In this document: piece after piece, positions 9,380 to 17,881 of the stretch | Layout: the number at the start of each line of letters is the position of its first letter | Numbering within the stretch: the first letter of the stretch is position 1 | Assembly: GCF_001570545.1 (NCBI RefSeq) | Contig: NZ_BBXD01000021.1 | Location: 1 to 64,000 of the forward strand | Length of the DNA: 64,000 nt | Direction of reading: 5' to 3' | From: Herbidospora mongoliensis | GTDB taxonomy: Bacteria > Actinomycetota > Actinomycetes > Streptosporangiales > Streptosporangiaceae | Translations under genes and position numbers: made by a program | The notes under the pieces: generated by a model | Told to the model about the DNA's origin: nothing | Databases searched by the model: none | Seen by the model: only the letters and a program-made list of their open reading frames with translations

Positions 9380-9993
9380 GGGTCAATTTCTACCAGTGCC
9401 GGGTGTCGTGAATCATCCACCCGAACCACCACATCCGCCCAATCCTGCGGTCTGACCTCATCGGCGTACCGCTCGAACGCGGGAAGGGTCCATTCCTCTT
9501 CTGTACGTCGCCGCAACGCCCCCCTCGACAGACTGAGGTGGACGGAGAAGTCGATCGGCAGCCCCTGCCCGAGCAGCAGCGGACCATCGAGGATGACCAC
9601 GGCGTCTGGCGGAAGCTCCTGGTAGGGGGCTCGCGTGGCCCGGTCCTTCTCCGGATCCCACAGCGAAGGGATGACCCGCCCGGTGCCGCCGGGTTCGAGC
9701 GGCTGGAGGACCTCACGGGTGAGGCCCTTCACGTCGAGCCAGCCGTCGTAATAGGAGTCGGGATCCTGCTTGCCGAACTCGAAGCGGAGCGAGGCGGGCC
9801 GCAGAAAGTCCTTGGCCGACACCCGGAGCACATGCCGCCTGACCCGCAGCCCCTCAGCGACCTTGTCGGCCAGCTCCCACGGCCTGGCGGCGTCGGCCCC
9901 GTCGACGGCCACCCGCACCCGGCCCGGCCGCTCCGAGATCGCCTCCACCAGCTCGCCCACAAGCCCGGAAACCGAAACCGGCCGCACACCCAT
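9376..9993 (-). CDS. Uridine kinase-like protein with degenerate P-loop
   Basis: A 205-residue protein with the layout of actinobacterial proteins annotated as uridine kinase. A first strand with VAVDGADAARP stands where the Walker A loop would be. A mid-protein DPDSYYDGWLDV segment and a VVILDGPLLLG strand follow. The GxxxxGK[ST] motif is missing: the loop reads GADAARPWELAD, with no lysine. Starts at GTG 10047 and ATG 9993 are both possible; 9993 matches where family members usually begin. It overlaps the downstream peroxiredoxin gene by 4 bases. Whether it still binds nucleotide is uncertain. Confidence 0.6.
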   Translation of the reverse strand: MGVRPVSVSGLVGELVEAISERPGRVRVAVDGADAARPWELADKVAEGLRVRRHVLRVSAKDFLRPASLRFEFGKQDPDSYYDGWLDVKGLTREVLQPLEPGGTGRVIPSLWDPEKDRATRAPYQELPPDAVVILDGPLLLGQGLPIDFSVHLSLSRGALRRRTEEEWTLPAFERYADEVRPQDWADVVVRVDDSRHPALVEIDP

Positions 9994-10087
9994 CACGCCA
10001 TCATGCCCCGTCGCCGGATCTCGGTTGACTTGAGTACCGACAGTCACCGATGATGGAACGAGTCACTGGCAATAGTCGGTGGAAGTG

Positions 10088-10124
10088 AACCCGGCAGCTC
10101 TCCGGACGGTGAGTCGGCCGGGTT
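10088..10124 (-). terminator. Inverted repeat, possible terminator after the DUF3800-like gene
   Basis: AACCCGGC (10088-10095) pairs with GCCGGGTT (10117-10124) around a 21-base loop. It lies directly downstream of the minus-strand gene ending at 10133. There is no T-tract, as is common for actinomycete terminators. Confidence 0.45.
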
Positions 10125-10132
10125 TCGCGTTT

Positions 10133-10672
10133 TCACGGGTCGATTTTCACCACCGTGTCGATTGTTCTCACCACTCGCCGGCCCCAGTCTCCGCCTTTTC
10201 CGTGGGCCCACGCCACGACATCGGGCAACCACAACAATGGTTCGACCGCAGGGCGGTCATGTCGGTATCGAAAATCCTCCGGAAGTGCGACTTTCCGCGC
10301 TATTTCCGTGATGACCTGACGATCACGCTGATCCTGGTCGCACGACTCGATCACGAGCGCCTTGACGGGCTCGTTCGCGAGATCGGCCACCGCCACCCGC
10401 AGGCAGTCGTCCCGCACAACCCGCTGTGATCTGCCACCACCCAGCCTGGCTTCGAAGAGCCGGGCCCGGACGGGGAGCCGGGCCACCACGCTGAGAATCT
10501 CCCGTCTGCGGCTGTCGCTCTCCGAGGTCATGTGCACCCTCTGCTGTCCCGGTTTACACAGGCTTCGAAATTCACCCCGAATCGGCGCGAAATCCTCGGG
10601 AAATACCAACACCACGCAGAAGATAAAAGACTTTCGCACTGACTCGTCGGCGAAGGCCTGACAGAACGTCAT
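10133..10672 (-). CDS. DUF3800-like RNase H-fold protein
   Basis: This 179-residue frame is easily missed because it is in frame with a long antisense frame over the NAD kinase gene. ATG 10672 has GGAGG 5 bases upstream. The protein opens with FCQAFADES, a conserved Asp-containing first strand, and ends with a VEPLLWLPDVVAWAHG segment. This is the arrangement of DUF3800 proteins, a predicted RNase H-like fold. A middle strand reads ALVIESCDQDQ. DUF3800 proteins are often found alone or near mobile and defence genes; their biochemical role is not settled. The first ~60 bases and the upstream region are richer in A+T than the surroundings, which may indicate transfer. Confidence 0.65.
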   Translation of the reverse strand: MTFCQAFADESVRKSFIFCVVLVFPEDFAPIRGEFRSLCKPGQQRVHMTSESDSRRREILSVVARLPVRARLFEARLGGGRSQRVVRDDCLRVAVADLANEPVKALVIESCDQDQRDRQVITEIARKVALPEDFRYRHDRPAVEPLLWLPDVVAWAHGKGGDWGRRVVRTIDTVVKIDP

Positions 10673-10771
10673 CGCACCCTCCATTGTCAAAAACTCGACA
10701 ATATTATGGGCAAGAACCCGCTTTATGAGGCACGTTCCCGTCACCGGTGGGGGCGATCTACAGTGGGCGGC

Positions 10772-11635
10772 ATGGGCATGGTGAAGACGGTCGGGCTGGT
10801 GCTGCATCCGCGCCGGGACTCCAAAGAGGCCATCGACACGATCATCGAGTGGGCCCGGGGGCGCGGGGTGACGGTGCTCGGGTTGCCCGAGGAGGTCGGG
10901 CGGATCGACTGCAGTGCTCAGGCCGTCGGGCCCGCCGAACTCGCCGAGCGGTCCGATCTGATGGTCAGCCTCGGCGGTGACGGGACGATGCTGCGGGCGA
11001 TGCGGCTGGTCGCGGGCCGGATCACCCCGGTGCTCGGGGTCAACCTCGGGAAGCTGGGGTTTCTGGCCGAGATCGACGTCGCGGAGCTGCCCCCGGCGCT
11101 GACCACCATCGACAGCCACGCCCACCAGGTGGAGTCGCGGATGGCCGTCAAGACGACGCTGCCCGCCGACGGCGAGGTGATGGCGTTCAACGACATCGCG
11201 CTCGTCCGGCATCCGGGTGACGGGATGGCGGCCGTCGCGGTGTCGGTGGCGGGGCATCCGTTCGTGCGGCTGGCGGCCGATGCGGTGATCGTGGCGACCT
11301 CTACCGGGTCGACGGCTTACAGCTTCTCGGCGGGTGGGCCGATCGTGTCGCCCAATGTCGAAGGGTTCCTCGTCGTCCCGGCGGCGGCGCACTCCACGTT
11401 CAACCGGGCGCTCGTGCTGTCGGCCGACGAGGAGGTGACCCTCGAAGTGCTGCCGACCAGCGGGCACATCGCGGTCGAGGTCGACGGGACGATCTTCGGG
11501 CATCTGTCCCCGGGCAATCAGATCACCGTCACGGCGGTGCGGGCGGCGGCCCGGGTGGTGCGGCTGGGGGCCACGACCTTCTACGAGCGGGCCCGGCGGA
11601 AACTGCGGGTCAACGGGAGCGCCGAGGTCGACTAG
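10772..11635 (+). CDS. nadK: NAD kinase
   Basis: Makes NADP from NAD and ATP (or polyphosphate) in the cytoplasm. The 287-residue product has the family signatures: GGDGT at residues 68-72, GVNLGKLGFLAEID, and the substrate-binding STGSTAYSFSAGGPIV segment. ATG 10772 is chosen because the family begins with this strand; ATG 10778 is also possible, and an in-frame extension to 10706 looks non-coding. No strong Shine-Dalgarno precedes it, so the transcript may be leaderless. Unlike the common actinobacterial arrangement it is not next to recN or tlyA, so a second copy elsewhere is possible. Confidence 0.92.
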   Translation: MGMVKTVGLVLHPRRDSKEAIDTIIEWARGRGVTVLGLPEEVGRIDCSAQAVGPAELAERSDLMVSLGGDGTMLRAMRLVAGRITPVLGVNLGKLGFLAEIDVAELPPALTTIDSHAHQVESRMAVKTTLPADGEVMAFNDIALVRHPGDGMAAVAVSVAGHPFVRLAADAVIVATSTGSTAYSFSAGGPIVSPNVEGFLVVPAAAHSTFNRALVLSADEEVTLEVLPTSGHIAVEVDGTIFGHLSPGNQITVTAVRAAARVVRLGATTFYERARRKLRVNGSAEVD

Positions 11636-11658
11636 GGCGCCGCGTCTCGTCTTGCGGG

Positions 11659-12903
11659 TCAGTGCCCTTCCACTTCGGACAGCCGCTGCCGCAGATGCAG
11701 GCGTTCCGGGTCGCTGCCCGCCAGGCCCAGTGCCTCGCGGAACGCCTCCGCCGCCTCCGGGAACCGGCCCAGCCGGCGCAGCAGTTCGGCCCGTGCCGCC
11801 GGATAGACGTGCAGGCCGCGTAGCTGGGGCTCCCCCGCCAGCCCGTCGAGCAGGGCCAACCCCGCTTCCTCGCCGTCGCGCATCGCGACGGCGACCGCGC
11901 GGTTGAGGTCCACCACGGGGGACGGCGTCAGCGACCGGAGGACGTCGTACAGCAGGACGATCTGCGGCCAGTCGGTGGAGGTCACGTCGGCCGCCGTGGA
12001 GTGGAGGGCGGCTATGGCGGCCTGCACGCCATAGGGCCCCGGCGGGCCGCCGGTCAGGGCTGTCACGACCAGGGGTTCGCCTTCGTCGATCATGACGCGG
12101 TCCCACTGCGAGCGGTCCTGGTCTTCCAGGAGGATCAGGCCCCCGTCGGGGCCGGTTCGGGCGTCGCGGCGGGCGTGGGTGAGGAGCATCAGCGCCAGCA
12201 GGCCCGCCACCTCGCGTTCCGCCGGCAGCAGGCGGCGCAGGATGCGGCCCAGGCGCAACGCCTCTTCGGCCAGGTCGTGGCGGACGAGATCGGGGCCCGC
12301 ACTGGCGGCGTAGCCCTCGGTGAAGATCGAGTAGATCGCCTGCAGGACGCCGGGGAGACGGGAGGGGAGCTCGTGGGGTTCCGGCACCCGGAACGGGATG
12401 CGTGCCCCGCTGATCTTCTTCTTGGCCCGGACCAGGCGTTTGGCCATGGTCTCCACCGGGACCAGATAGGCCCGCGCCACCTCGACCGTCGTCAGGCCGG
12501 CCAGATAGCGCAGGGTCAGCGCGCCCCGGTCGGCTTCGGGAAGGGCGGGGTGGGCGCAGGTGAAGAACAGGCGGAGCCGCTCGTCGGGCAGGCCGCCGTC
12601 GGCTTCCGGCGCGGCCGGGGCCGCCCGGTCGGCCTCCACCTGAAGGAGGGCGAGCCGGGCGGCGTACGCCTTGTCGCGGCGGAGCCGGTCGACCGCGCGG
12701 CGGCGGGCGGTGGTCATCAGCCAGGCCCCCGGGCTGGCCGGAACACCGTCGATCGGCCACCTGAGCAGGGCCGCCTCGATCGCCTCGGAGGTCACCTCCT
12801 CGGCCATGTCGAGGTCGCCGAACCGCCGGACGAGCGCGGCCAGCAGGCGGCCGCGCTCCTCACGGAAGATCGCCTCGACCGACGCGCGGATGTCGCCGGG
12901 CAT
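11659..12903 (-). CDS. ECF42-type RNA polymerase sigma factor with C-terminal extension
   Basis: A 414-residue ECF sigma factor. Region 2 lies near residues 10-80 (RFGDLDMAEEVTSEAIEAAL) and region 4 near 120-175 (LRYLAGLTTVEVARAYLVP). A ~240-residue C-terminal TPR-like/DUF6596 extension follows, which is the hallmark of group ECF42. It contains conserved segments such as EGYAAS, LLLTHARR and PVVDLNRAVAVAMRDG. In this group the extension, not a membrane anti-sigma factor, controls activity, and partner genes encode DGPF/YCII proteins; two of those lie immediately upstream in the same operon. A related sigma factor lies at 35257-36372. Confidence 0.92.
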   Translation of the reverse strand: MPGDIRASVEAIFREERGRLLAALVRRFGDLDMAEEVTSEAIEAALLRWPIDGVPASPGAWLMTTARRRAVDRLRRDKAYAARLALLQVEADRAAPAAPEADGGLPDERLRLFFTCAHPALPEADRGALTLRYLAGLTTVEVARAYLVPVETMAKRLVRAKKKISGARIPFRVPEPHELPSRLPGVLQAIYSIFTEGYAASAGPDLVRHDLAEEALRLGRILRRLLPAEREVAGLLALMLLTHARRDARTGPDGGLILLEDQDRSQWDRVMIDEGEPLVVTALTGGPPGPYGVQAAIAALHSTAADVTSTDWPQIVLLYDVLRSLTPSPVVDLNRAVAVAMRDGEEAGLALLDGLAGEPQLRGLHVYPAARAELLRRLGRFPEAAEAFREALGLAGSDPERLHLRQRLSEVEGH

Positions 12904-12908
12904 GCCGG

Positions 12909-13235
12909 TCAGGCGTACTCGACGACCGGCCGGACCACCATCGAGCCCCCGTCGCGGGCGCCGGGACAGCGGGCGGCCCAGTCGGTGGCGGCGTCGAGGT
13001 CGGGCACGTCGATGACGTAGAAGCCGCCGAGGACCTCGCGGGCTTCGGCGTAGGGGCCGTCGGTGACGACCCGCTCGCCGCTTTCGCCGATCGTGACCGA
13101 GGTGGCGAGGGCCTGTTCGGCCAGCGATTCACCGGAAACGAAGATGCCGGCCTCGCGGACGGACTTGTCGTAGTCCATCCACTCCTGAGGGGTGCAGCCG
13201 TCGCCCGAGCCGTGGATCAGCAGCATGTACTTCAC
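12909..13235 (-). CDS. YCII/DGPF-domain protein (ECF42 partner, copy 2)
   Basis: A 108-residue single-domain protein of the YCII-related superfamily. It starts MKYMLLIHG and carries VVTDGPYAEAREVLGGFYVIDV, the region that gives the DGPF name (here DGPY). It ends 5 bases before the sigma factor start and clearly shares ancestry with the gene just upstream, indicating tandem duplication. YCII domains resemble dimeric alpha-beta barrel proteins; substrate is unknown. DGPF proteins are the usual ECF42 targets and neighbours. Confidence 0.88.
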   Translation of the reverse strand: MKYMLLIHGSGDGCTPQEWMDYDKSVREAGIFVSGESLAEQALATSVTIGESGERVVTDGPYAEAREVLGGFYVIDVPDLDAATDWAARCPGARDGGSMVVRPVVEYA

Positions 13236-13253
13236 TCTTCGCGCTCCTCTGGA

Positions 13254-13583
13254 TCAGTACGTGTCGCAGGGGCGGACGGAGACGGCGCCGCCCTCCCAGG
13301 AGCCGGGGCAGCGGGCCGCCCACTCCAGCGCGGTCGCCTTGTCGGGGACGTCGATGACGTAGTAGCCGCCGAGCAGCTCACGACCCTCGGCGAACGGGCC
13401 GTCGGTCACGATACGCTCCCCGCCCGTGACCTTGACCGTGGTGGTGTCGGCGGGGTCGGTCAGGGATTCGCCCGAGACGTAGACCCCGGCCTCCTTGACC
13501 GACTTGTCGTATTCCATCCAGGCCTGGAAGTCCCCGGCGTCGCCGGTGTTGCCCCCGGTGTAGATCAGCAGCATGTATTTCAT
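13254..13583 (-). CDS. YCII/DGPF-domain protein (ECF42 partner, copy 1)
   Basis: A 109-residue protein, first gene of the three-gene sigma-factor operon. It starts MKYMLLIYTGG and has the canonical VTDGPFAEGRELLGGYYVIDV motif. It shares most positions with the next gene. ATG 13583 follows GAAGGAG. The region upstream holds a candidate ECF42 promoter. Confidence 0.9.
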   Translation of the reverse strand: MKYMLLIYTGGNTGDAGDFQAWMEYDKSVKEAGVYVSGESLTDPADTTTVKVTGGERIVTDGPFAEGRELLGGYYVIDVPDKATALEWAARCPGSWEGGAVSVRPCDTY

Positions 13584-13619
13584 GAGCCAGCGCTCCTTCG
13601 TTTCGTGGTCTGACGAGAT

Positions 13620-13649
13620 GACGACGAACGGGACCTCACCAGATGGACA
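13620..13649 (-). promoter_or_regulatory. Candidate ECF42 promoter of the YCII-YCII-sigma operon
   Basis: Read on the minus strand, TGTCCA (13649-13644) is followed after 17 bases by CGTCGTC (13626-13620). From memory, ECF42 promoters have a TGTCGA-like -35 and a CGWC-like -10, so the spacing and core fit. A matching arrangement precedes the second module at 34834-34863. Confidence 0.4.
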
Positions 13650-13656
13650 GGTGAGG
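13634..13656. promoter_or_regulatory. 7-bp inverted repeat between the YCII and amidohydrolase genes
   Basis: CCTCACC (13634-13640) pairs with GGTGAGG (13650-13656) over a 9-base loop. It lies between divergent start codons (13583 and 13673) and overlaps the candidate ECF42 promoter, so it could be an operator or a leader hairpin. Confidence 0.3.
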
Positions 13657-13672
13657 GCAGAAAATATTCCGC

Positions 13673-14902
13673 ATGCTCATCGTGCGCAACGCCGCCCTTC
13701 GCGGCCGCTCCGGCCGATGGTCGCTGACCGTCGACCAGTGCCGCTTCACCTCGATAGAACCCGATTCCGGTACGACCCCCGCCACCCCCGCCGTCGACGC
13801 CGGTGGCGGCCTGGTCACCGAGCCGTTCGTGGACGCCCACCTTCATCTCTGCAAGGTCCACACGCTGGACCTGGCCGGGGAGGGGCCGCTCCGGGCGTAC
13901 ACGCGGGGAACCATGGGCGCGGCGATGGACGCCATCGACGGCGCCTCGGCCGTGAAGGCCCACCAGACAGAGGAGGCCGTCACCGAGCGCGCCCGATCCG
14001 CCCTGATCGAGTCGGTCCGGCACGGGGTGCGGGCGGTGCAGGCGTTCGCCGACGTCGACCCGGTGGCCGGGCTGACCGGGGTGAAGGCCCTGCTCGCGCT
14101 GAAGGCGGAGTTCGCGGAGTTCGTCGACGTCAGGGTCGTCGCCTTCCCCCAGGACGGCCTGCTCAAGGCCCCCGGCACCGAAGAGCTGATCGAGGAGGCC
14201 GTCGAACTGGGGGCCGACGTGGTCGGCGGGATCCCGTGGATCGAGCTGACCGACGCCGACGCCACGGAGCACATCCGGCGGATGGTGGCGCTCGCCAGAC
14301 GTACGGAGAAAAGAATCGCGATGCTCGTGGACGACGCCGGCGACCCCGGCCTGCGCACCACGGAGACCCTCGCCGCGGAACTGATCGCACAGGGCATGAC
14401 CGGCCGCGCCAGCGCGCAGCACGCCCGCGCGATGGCCCTCTATCCCGAGCCCTACCTGCGCAGACTCACCGAGCTCTGCAAGCTGGCGGGCCTCGGCCTG
14501 GTCAGCGACCCGCACACCGGCCCGCTGCACCTGCCGGTCTTCCCGCTCACCGACGCGGGCGTGCCCGTGGCGCTCGGCCAGGACGACATCGAAGACGCCT
14601 ACTATCCGTTCGGCCGCCACAACCTGCTCGAAGTCGCCTTCCTCGCCGCGCACATCCTCGGCCCGAACCGCCTCGACGATCTGTACGACATGATCACCAC
14701 CACCGCCGCCAGAGTGATCGGCCGGGAGCCGGCAGGCCTGAAGGAGGGCGCCGTGGCCGACTTCGTCGTCCTCGACGGGACGACGATCAGGGAGGCCCTG
14801 ACCCGCCACAACCCGCCCCGCCACGTCGTCGTGGGCGGCAGGGTGGTCGCCTCGACCAAGTCCGAGACCCACTTTCCCGCGTTCACCGGAAAATCGGCGT
14901 AA
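13673..14902 (+). CDS. Cytosine-deaminase-like amidohydrolase with altered active-site motifs
   Basis: A 409-residue amidohydrolase-superfamily protein most like CodA. The first metal motif is intact (DAHLHL, His56 and His58), as are a late His (SAQHARAM) and the aspartate motif GQDDIEDAYYPFG. The third-strand motif, normally THVD, reads AFADVD. The HxDE motif, normally HCDE, reads MLVDDAGD. A metal-ligand His and the catalytic Glu are therefore not conserved as in CodA. The substrate is probably not cytosine. It precedes a DUF485/solute symporter pair, which might import a related compound, but 82 bases separate them. Confidence 0.7.
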   Translation: MLIVRNAALRGRSGRWSLTVDQCRFTSIEPDSGTTPATPAVDAGGGLVTEPFVDAHLHLCKVHTLDLAGEGPLRAYTRGTMGAAMDAIDGASAVKAHQTEEAVTERARSALIESVRHGVRAVQAFADVDPVAGLTGVKALLALKAEFAEFVDVRVVAFPQDGLLKAPGTEELIEEAVELGADVVGGIPWIELTDADATEHIRRMVALARRTEKRIAMLVDDAGDPGLRTTETLAAELIAQGMTGRASAQHARAMALYPEPYLRRLTELCKLAGLGLVSDPHTGPLHLPVFPLTDAGVPVALGQDDIEDAYYPFGRHNLLEVAFLAAHILGPNRLDDLYDMITTTAARVIGREPAGLKEGAVADFVVLDGTTIREALTRHNPPRHVVVGGRVVASTKSETHFPAFTGKSA

Positions 14903-14984
14903 CCCCCTTTATGGTGAGGTCTCGGTGCGGAGCGACTCGTGTACGTACGGTCACCGCAAGAGAATCTTCCCTGATGGAGGCCAC

Positions 14985-15362
14985 GTGCAGGCGGACGACC
15001 TGGCCGCGTTAGCGACCGACGAACGGTTCCGCCTGCTGAAATCGCGCTTCCGACGACTGGCCCTGACGCTCGTTGGAGCGTTCCTGGGCTGGTATTTCCT
15101 CTACATCGCCCTGTCGGCGTTCGCCCGCGACTTCATGGCCCTGCCCGCGATCGGACACGTCAACGTCGCGCTGCTGCTCGGGGTGCTGCAGTTCGTCTCG
15201 ACGTTCGTGCTGGCCTGGCGCTACACCCGTTACGCCCGCCGGATGCTCGACCCGCTGTCGGCCGAGCTGCGCGACGAGGCCGGGCAGCGCCAGGCCGAAC
15301 GCGACCGGGAACGCCGCATCCTGGCCGAACGCCACCGCATCGAGAACTGGACGCGCCGATGA
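14985..15362 (+). CDS. DUF485 membrane protein (symporter accessory subunit)
   Basis: A 125-residue protein with two transmembrane helices (LALTLVGAFLGWYFLYIALS and VALLLGVLQFVSTFVLAW) and charged ends, the standard DUF485 layout. GTG 14985 is chosen because GGAGG sits 4 bases upstream; the in-frame ATG at 14925 lacks a ribosome site. Its stop overlaps the start of the symporter gene (ATGA). In many bacteria DUF485 (yjcH) is the invariable partner of the acetate symporter actP. Confidence 0.88.
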   Translation: MQADDLAALATDERFRLLKSRFRRLALTLVGAFLGWYFLYIALSAFARDFMALPAIGHVNVALLLGVLQFVSTFVLAWRYTRYARRMLDPLSAELRDEAGQRQAERDRERRILAERHRIENWTRR

Positions 15363-16990
15363 CCATCGGGCTGTTCGCCGTCTTCATCGTGATCACCCTC
15401 GGGGTGACGATCTGGGCCCGCGTCAACACGAAGGGCACCGACGACTTCTACGCCGGTGGCCGGGGCTTCTCCGGCCCGCAGAACGGCCTGGCGCTCGCGG
15501 GCGACTACATGTCGGCGGCGTCGTTCCTCGGCATCGCCGGCATCATCGCGCTGTCGGGATATGACGGGTTCCTCTACTCCATCGGCTTCCTGGTGGCCTG
15601 GCTGCTCACGCTGCTGCTGGTCGAGCTGATGCGCAACGCGGGCCGGTTCACCATGGCCGACGTGCTCTCCTACCGGGTCGGGAAGCGCCCGAGGGTGCGC
15701 ACCGCCGCCGCCGTCTCGACGGTGACCGTGTCGGTGTTCTACCTGGTCGCGCAGATGGTCGGCGCGGGCGCGCTGGTGGGGCTGCTGCTCGGCATCCATC
15801 CCGGCGAGACCTTCATGGGGATCTCGCCGGAGGCCGCGAAGGTCATCACGATCCTGGCCGTCGGCATGATGATGATCTTCTACGTCAGCTACGGCGGCAT
15901 GAAGGGCACCACCTGGGTGCAGATCATCAAGGCCGTGCTGCTGATGGCCGGGACCACCGTCCTGACGGTCCTGGTCCTGGGCCGGTTCGGCTTCAACCCG
16001 AGCGAGATGCTGGGCGCGGCCGACGCGCGCAGCGGGCAGCCGGGCGACTTCCTCAACCCCGGCCTGCGCTACGCGAAGGAGGCCGACGGCATCATCGGCA
16101 AGCTCGACTTCGTCAGCCTCGCCGTCGCGCTGGTGCTCGGCACCGCCGGGCTCCCCCACATCGTCGGCCGCTTCTTCACCGTCCCCGACGCACGCGCCGC
16201 CCGCACGTCGGTGAACTGGGCGATCGGCCTGGTCGGCGCCTTCTACCTGATGACCCTCGCGCTCGGATTCGGGGCGACCGCGCTGGTCGGACAGGCGGCC
16301 ATCACCGCGCAGGACCCGTCGGGCAACACGGCCGCGCTGCAACTCGCCCAGGCCGTCGGCACCCAGGTGGCCGGGCCGCTCGGCGGGGAGATCCTGCTCG
16401 CCTTCATCGGCGCGGTGGCGTTCGCGACGATCCTGGCGGTGGTGTCCGGGCTGGTGCTGGCGTCGTCGACGTCGCTGGCGCACGACTTCTTCGGGCACGT
16501 GCTGATGCTCGGCAAGCCGAAGGAGTCGCAGGAGGTCGCGGTGGCCCGCTTCTCGGCGTTCGTGATCGGCGTGTTCGCGGTGTTCCTGGCCGTCGTGGTG
16601 CGGGACATGAACGTGGCGTTCCTGGTGGCGCTGGCCTTCGCGATGGCGGCCTCGGCGAACCTCCCGGCGATCGTGCTGTCGCTGTTCTGGCGGCGCTTCA
16701 ACTCGACCGGCGTGGTGTGCGGCATCTACGGCGGCCTGATCGGCTCGATCACGCTCGTCGCGCTGTCACCGGTGATGTCGGGCGGGCCCCGCTCCCTGCT
16801 GCCGCCACCGGTCGACTTCCACGTGTTCCCGCTGGAGAACCCGGGACTGGTGTCGATCCCGTTCGCGTTCCTGTGCGCGGTGATCGGAACGCTGCTGAGC
16901 AGGGAGAAAGCCGACCCCGAACGTTATTCGGAACTCTCCCTCCGCGCCCTCACCGGCGCCGGCGCCCACGGTCCTCAGTCGACGCCCTAG
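15359..16990 (+). CDS. Sodium:solute symporter, cation/acetate symporter (ActP-like)
   Basis: A 543-residue SSS-family transporter with about 13 membrane segments. Family features include TKGTDDFYAGGRGFSGPQNGLALAGDYMSA split over the first loop, GGMKGTTWVQ in the middle, and GTAGLPHIVGRFFTVPDA. It is translationally coupled to DUF485, which supports transport of acetate or another short carboxylate with sodium or protons. Other SSS substrates cannot be excluded. A strong hairpin follows the stop. Confidence 0.88.
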   Translation: MTIGLFAVFIVITLGVTIWARVNTKGTDDFYAGGRGFSGPQNGLALAGDYMSAASFLGIAGIIALSGYDGFLYSIGFLVAWLLTLLLVELMRNAGRFTMADVLSYRVGKRPRVRTAAAVSTVTVSVFYLVAQMVGAGALVGLLLGIHPGETFMGISPEAAKVITILAVGMMMIFYVSYGGMKGTTWVQIIKAVLLMAGTTVLTVLVLGRFGFNPSEMLGAADARSGQPGDFLNPGLRYAKEADGIIGKLDFVSLAVALVLGTAGLPHIVGRFFTVPDARAARTSVNWAIGLVGAFYLMTLALGFGATALVGQAAITAQDPSGNTAALQLAQAVGTQVAGPLGGEILLAFIGAVAFATILAVVSGLVLASSTSLAHDFFGHVLMLGKPKESQEVAVARFSAFVIGVFAVFLAVVVRDMNVAFLVALAFAMAASANLPAIVLSLFWRRFNSTGVVCGIYGGLIGSITLVALSPVMSGGPRSLLPPPVDFHVFPLENPGLVSIPFAFLCAVIGTLLSREKADPERYSELSLRALTGAGAHGPQSTP

Positions 16991-16999
16991 CCGCCGGAG

Positions 17000-17030
17000 G
17001 CCACCGACAATTCGCCGAACTGTCGGTGGC
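17000..17030. terminator. Bidirectional terminator hairpin
   Basis: GCCACCGACA (17000-17009) and TGTCGGTGGC (17021-17030) form a perfect 10-bp stem with an 11-base loop. It separates the convergent symporter and secreted-protein genes and can serve both. Confidence 0.8.
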
Positions 17031-17065
17031 GCTCGTTAGCGTGGTCGTATGAGCCTGTTCGTGGG

Positions 17066-17806
17066 TCAGTCGCCCAGCGCTTCCCAGACCTCCCACATAT
17101 GACCGCTGACCGGCTGGTAGTAGACCTTCACCTTGACGGGGCCGGTGCCCTTGATGGCCTTGCGGAAGGCCGCCGCGTTGCACGGCTTGGTGCCGATGCC
17201 GGCCTCTTCGTTGGGGATGTTCGCGGTCCAGCCGTCACTGCAACTCTTGGTCACCCGGTTGAAGCCGAGGCCGGTGTAGCGCAGCTTCACGGCCTTCCTG
17301 CCGGGGCGGTAGAAGATGACGGTGCGGTTGTCGATGCTCTTCATCGAGCCGTAGGCGGTGACCGGGTTGGTCGGCGTGGCCAGGAACTCGGCGACCGTGG
17401 TCAGCGACGGGGTGATGGTGATCTTCACCGGGGCCGGGCCGAGGCTGAGCACGAACTTGAGGTCGAGAGCGTCGCAGTCGGTGGTGCCCAGGCCCTTCCT
17501 GTCCTGCCGGATGCGGCCCTCGGTCTCCTTGAGGTCGCACGCGGTGGTGATGCGGCGGTAGCGCACGCCGTCGGTGAAGATGCGGCGCTCCTTGGCGCCC
17601 GCGACCGTGGTCAGTTTGTAGCGGCGGATCCCGTTCTGGGTGACGAGCTTGGCCTTGGCCGGGGTGATGCGCAGATGGTTGGAACCGTCCGCCCAGGCGT
17701 AGCCGTAGATGGTCTGGGTCTTCGCACCGGTGGCGGCGGCGGGCGTGGCTATGAGTGTGCTCGCGGCCAGGGCGGCGACGGCGGTGGCGATCAGCGGGCG
17801 GGTCAT
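17066..17806 (-). CDS. Secreted hypothetical protein, 246 aa
   Basis: I do not recognise this family. The protein begins with a clear Sec signal peptide (MTRPLIATAVAALAASTLIA, likely cleaved after the ATPAAA stretch). The mature part has two similar halves, each with a cysteine pair and an aromatic/basic beta-like segment (RYRRITTACDL and NRVTKSCSDGW), which suggests an internal duplication. ATG 17806 has a GGGGGAAA ribosome site; the longer frame to 17968 is not needed. It is divergent from the PIG-L gene. Confidence 0.65.
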   Translation of the reverse strand: MTRPLIATAVAALAASTLIATPAAATGAKTQTIYGYAWADGSNHLRITPAKAKLVTQNGIRRYKLTTVAGAKERRIFTDGVRYRRITTACDLKETEGRIRQDRKGLGTTDCDALDLKFVLSLGPAPVKITITPSLTTVAEFLATPTNPVTAYGSMKSIDNRTVIFYRPGRKAVKLRYTGLGFNRVTKSCSDGWTANIPNEEAGIGTKPCNAAAFRKAIKGTGPVKVKVYYQPVSGHMWEVWEALGD

Positions 17807-17881
17807 TCGGTTTCCCCCGGGGGTGGTCGGTCGTCCGTTTTGTCGTTCGGAGAGTGAGACTCGCCGAGGACGGTGCAAGTT

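Noticed and set aside
10673-12760. Upstream part of an 875-codon minus-strand frame over nadK and the sigma factor
   Set aside because: Only its last 179 codons look like protein (the DUF3800-like gene). The rest is antisense to NAD kinase motifs or out of frame with the sigma factor.
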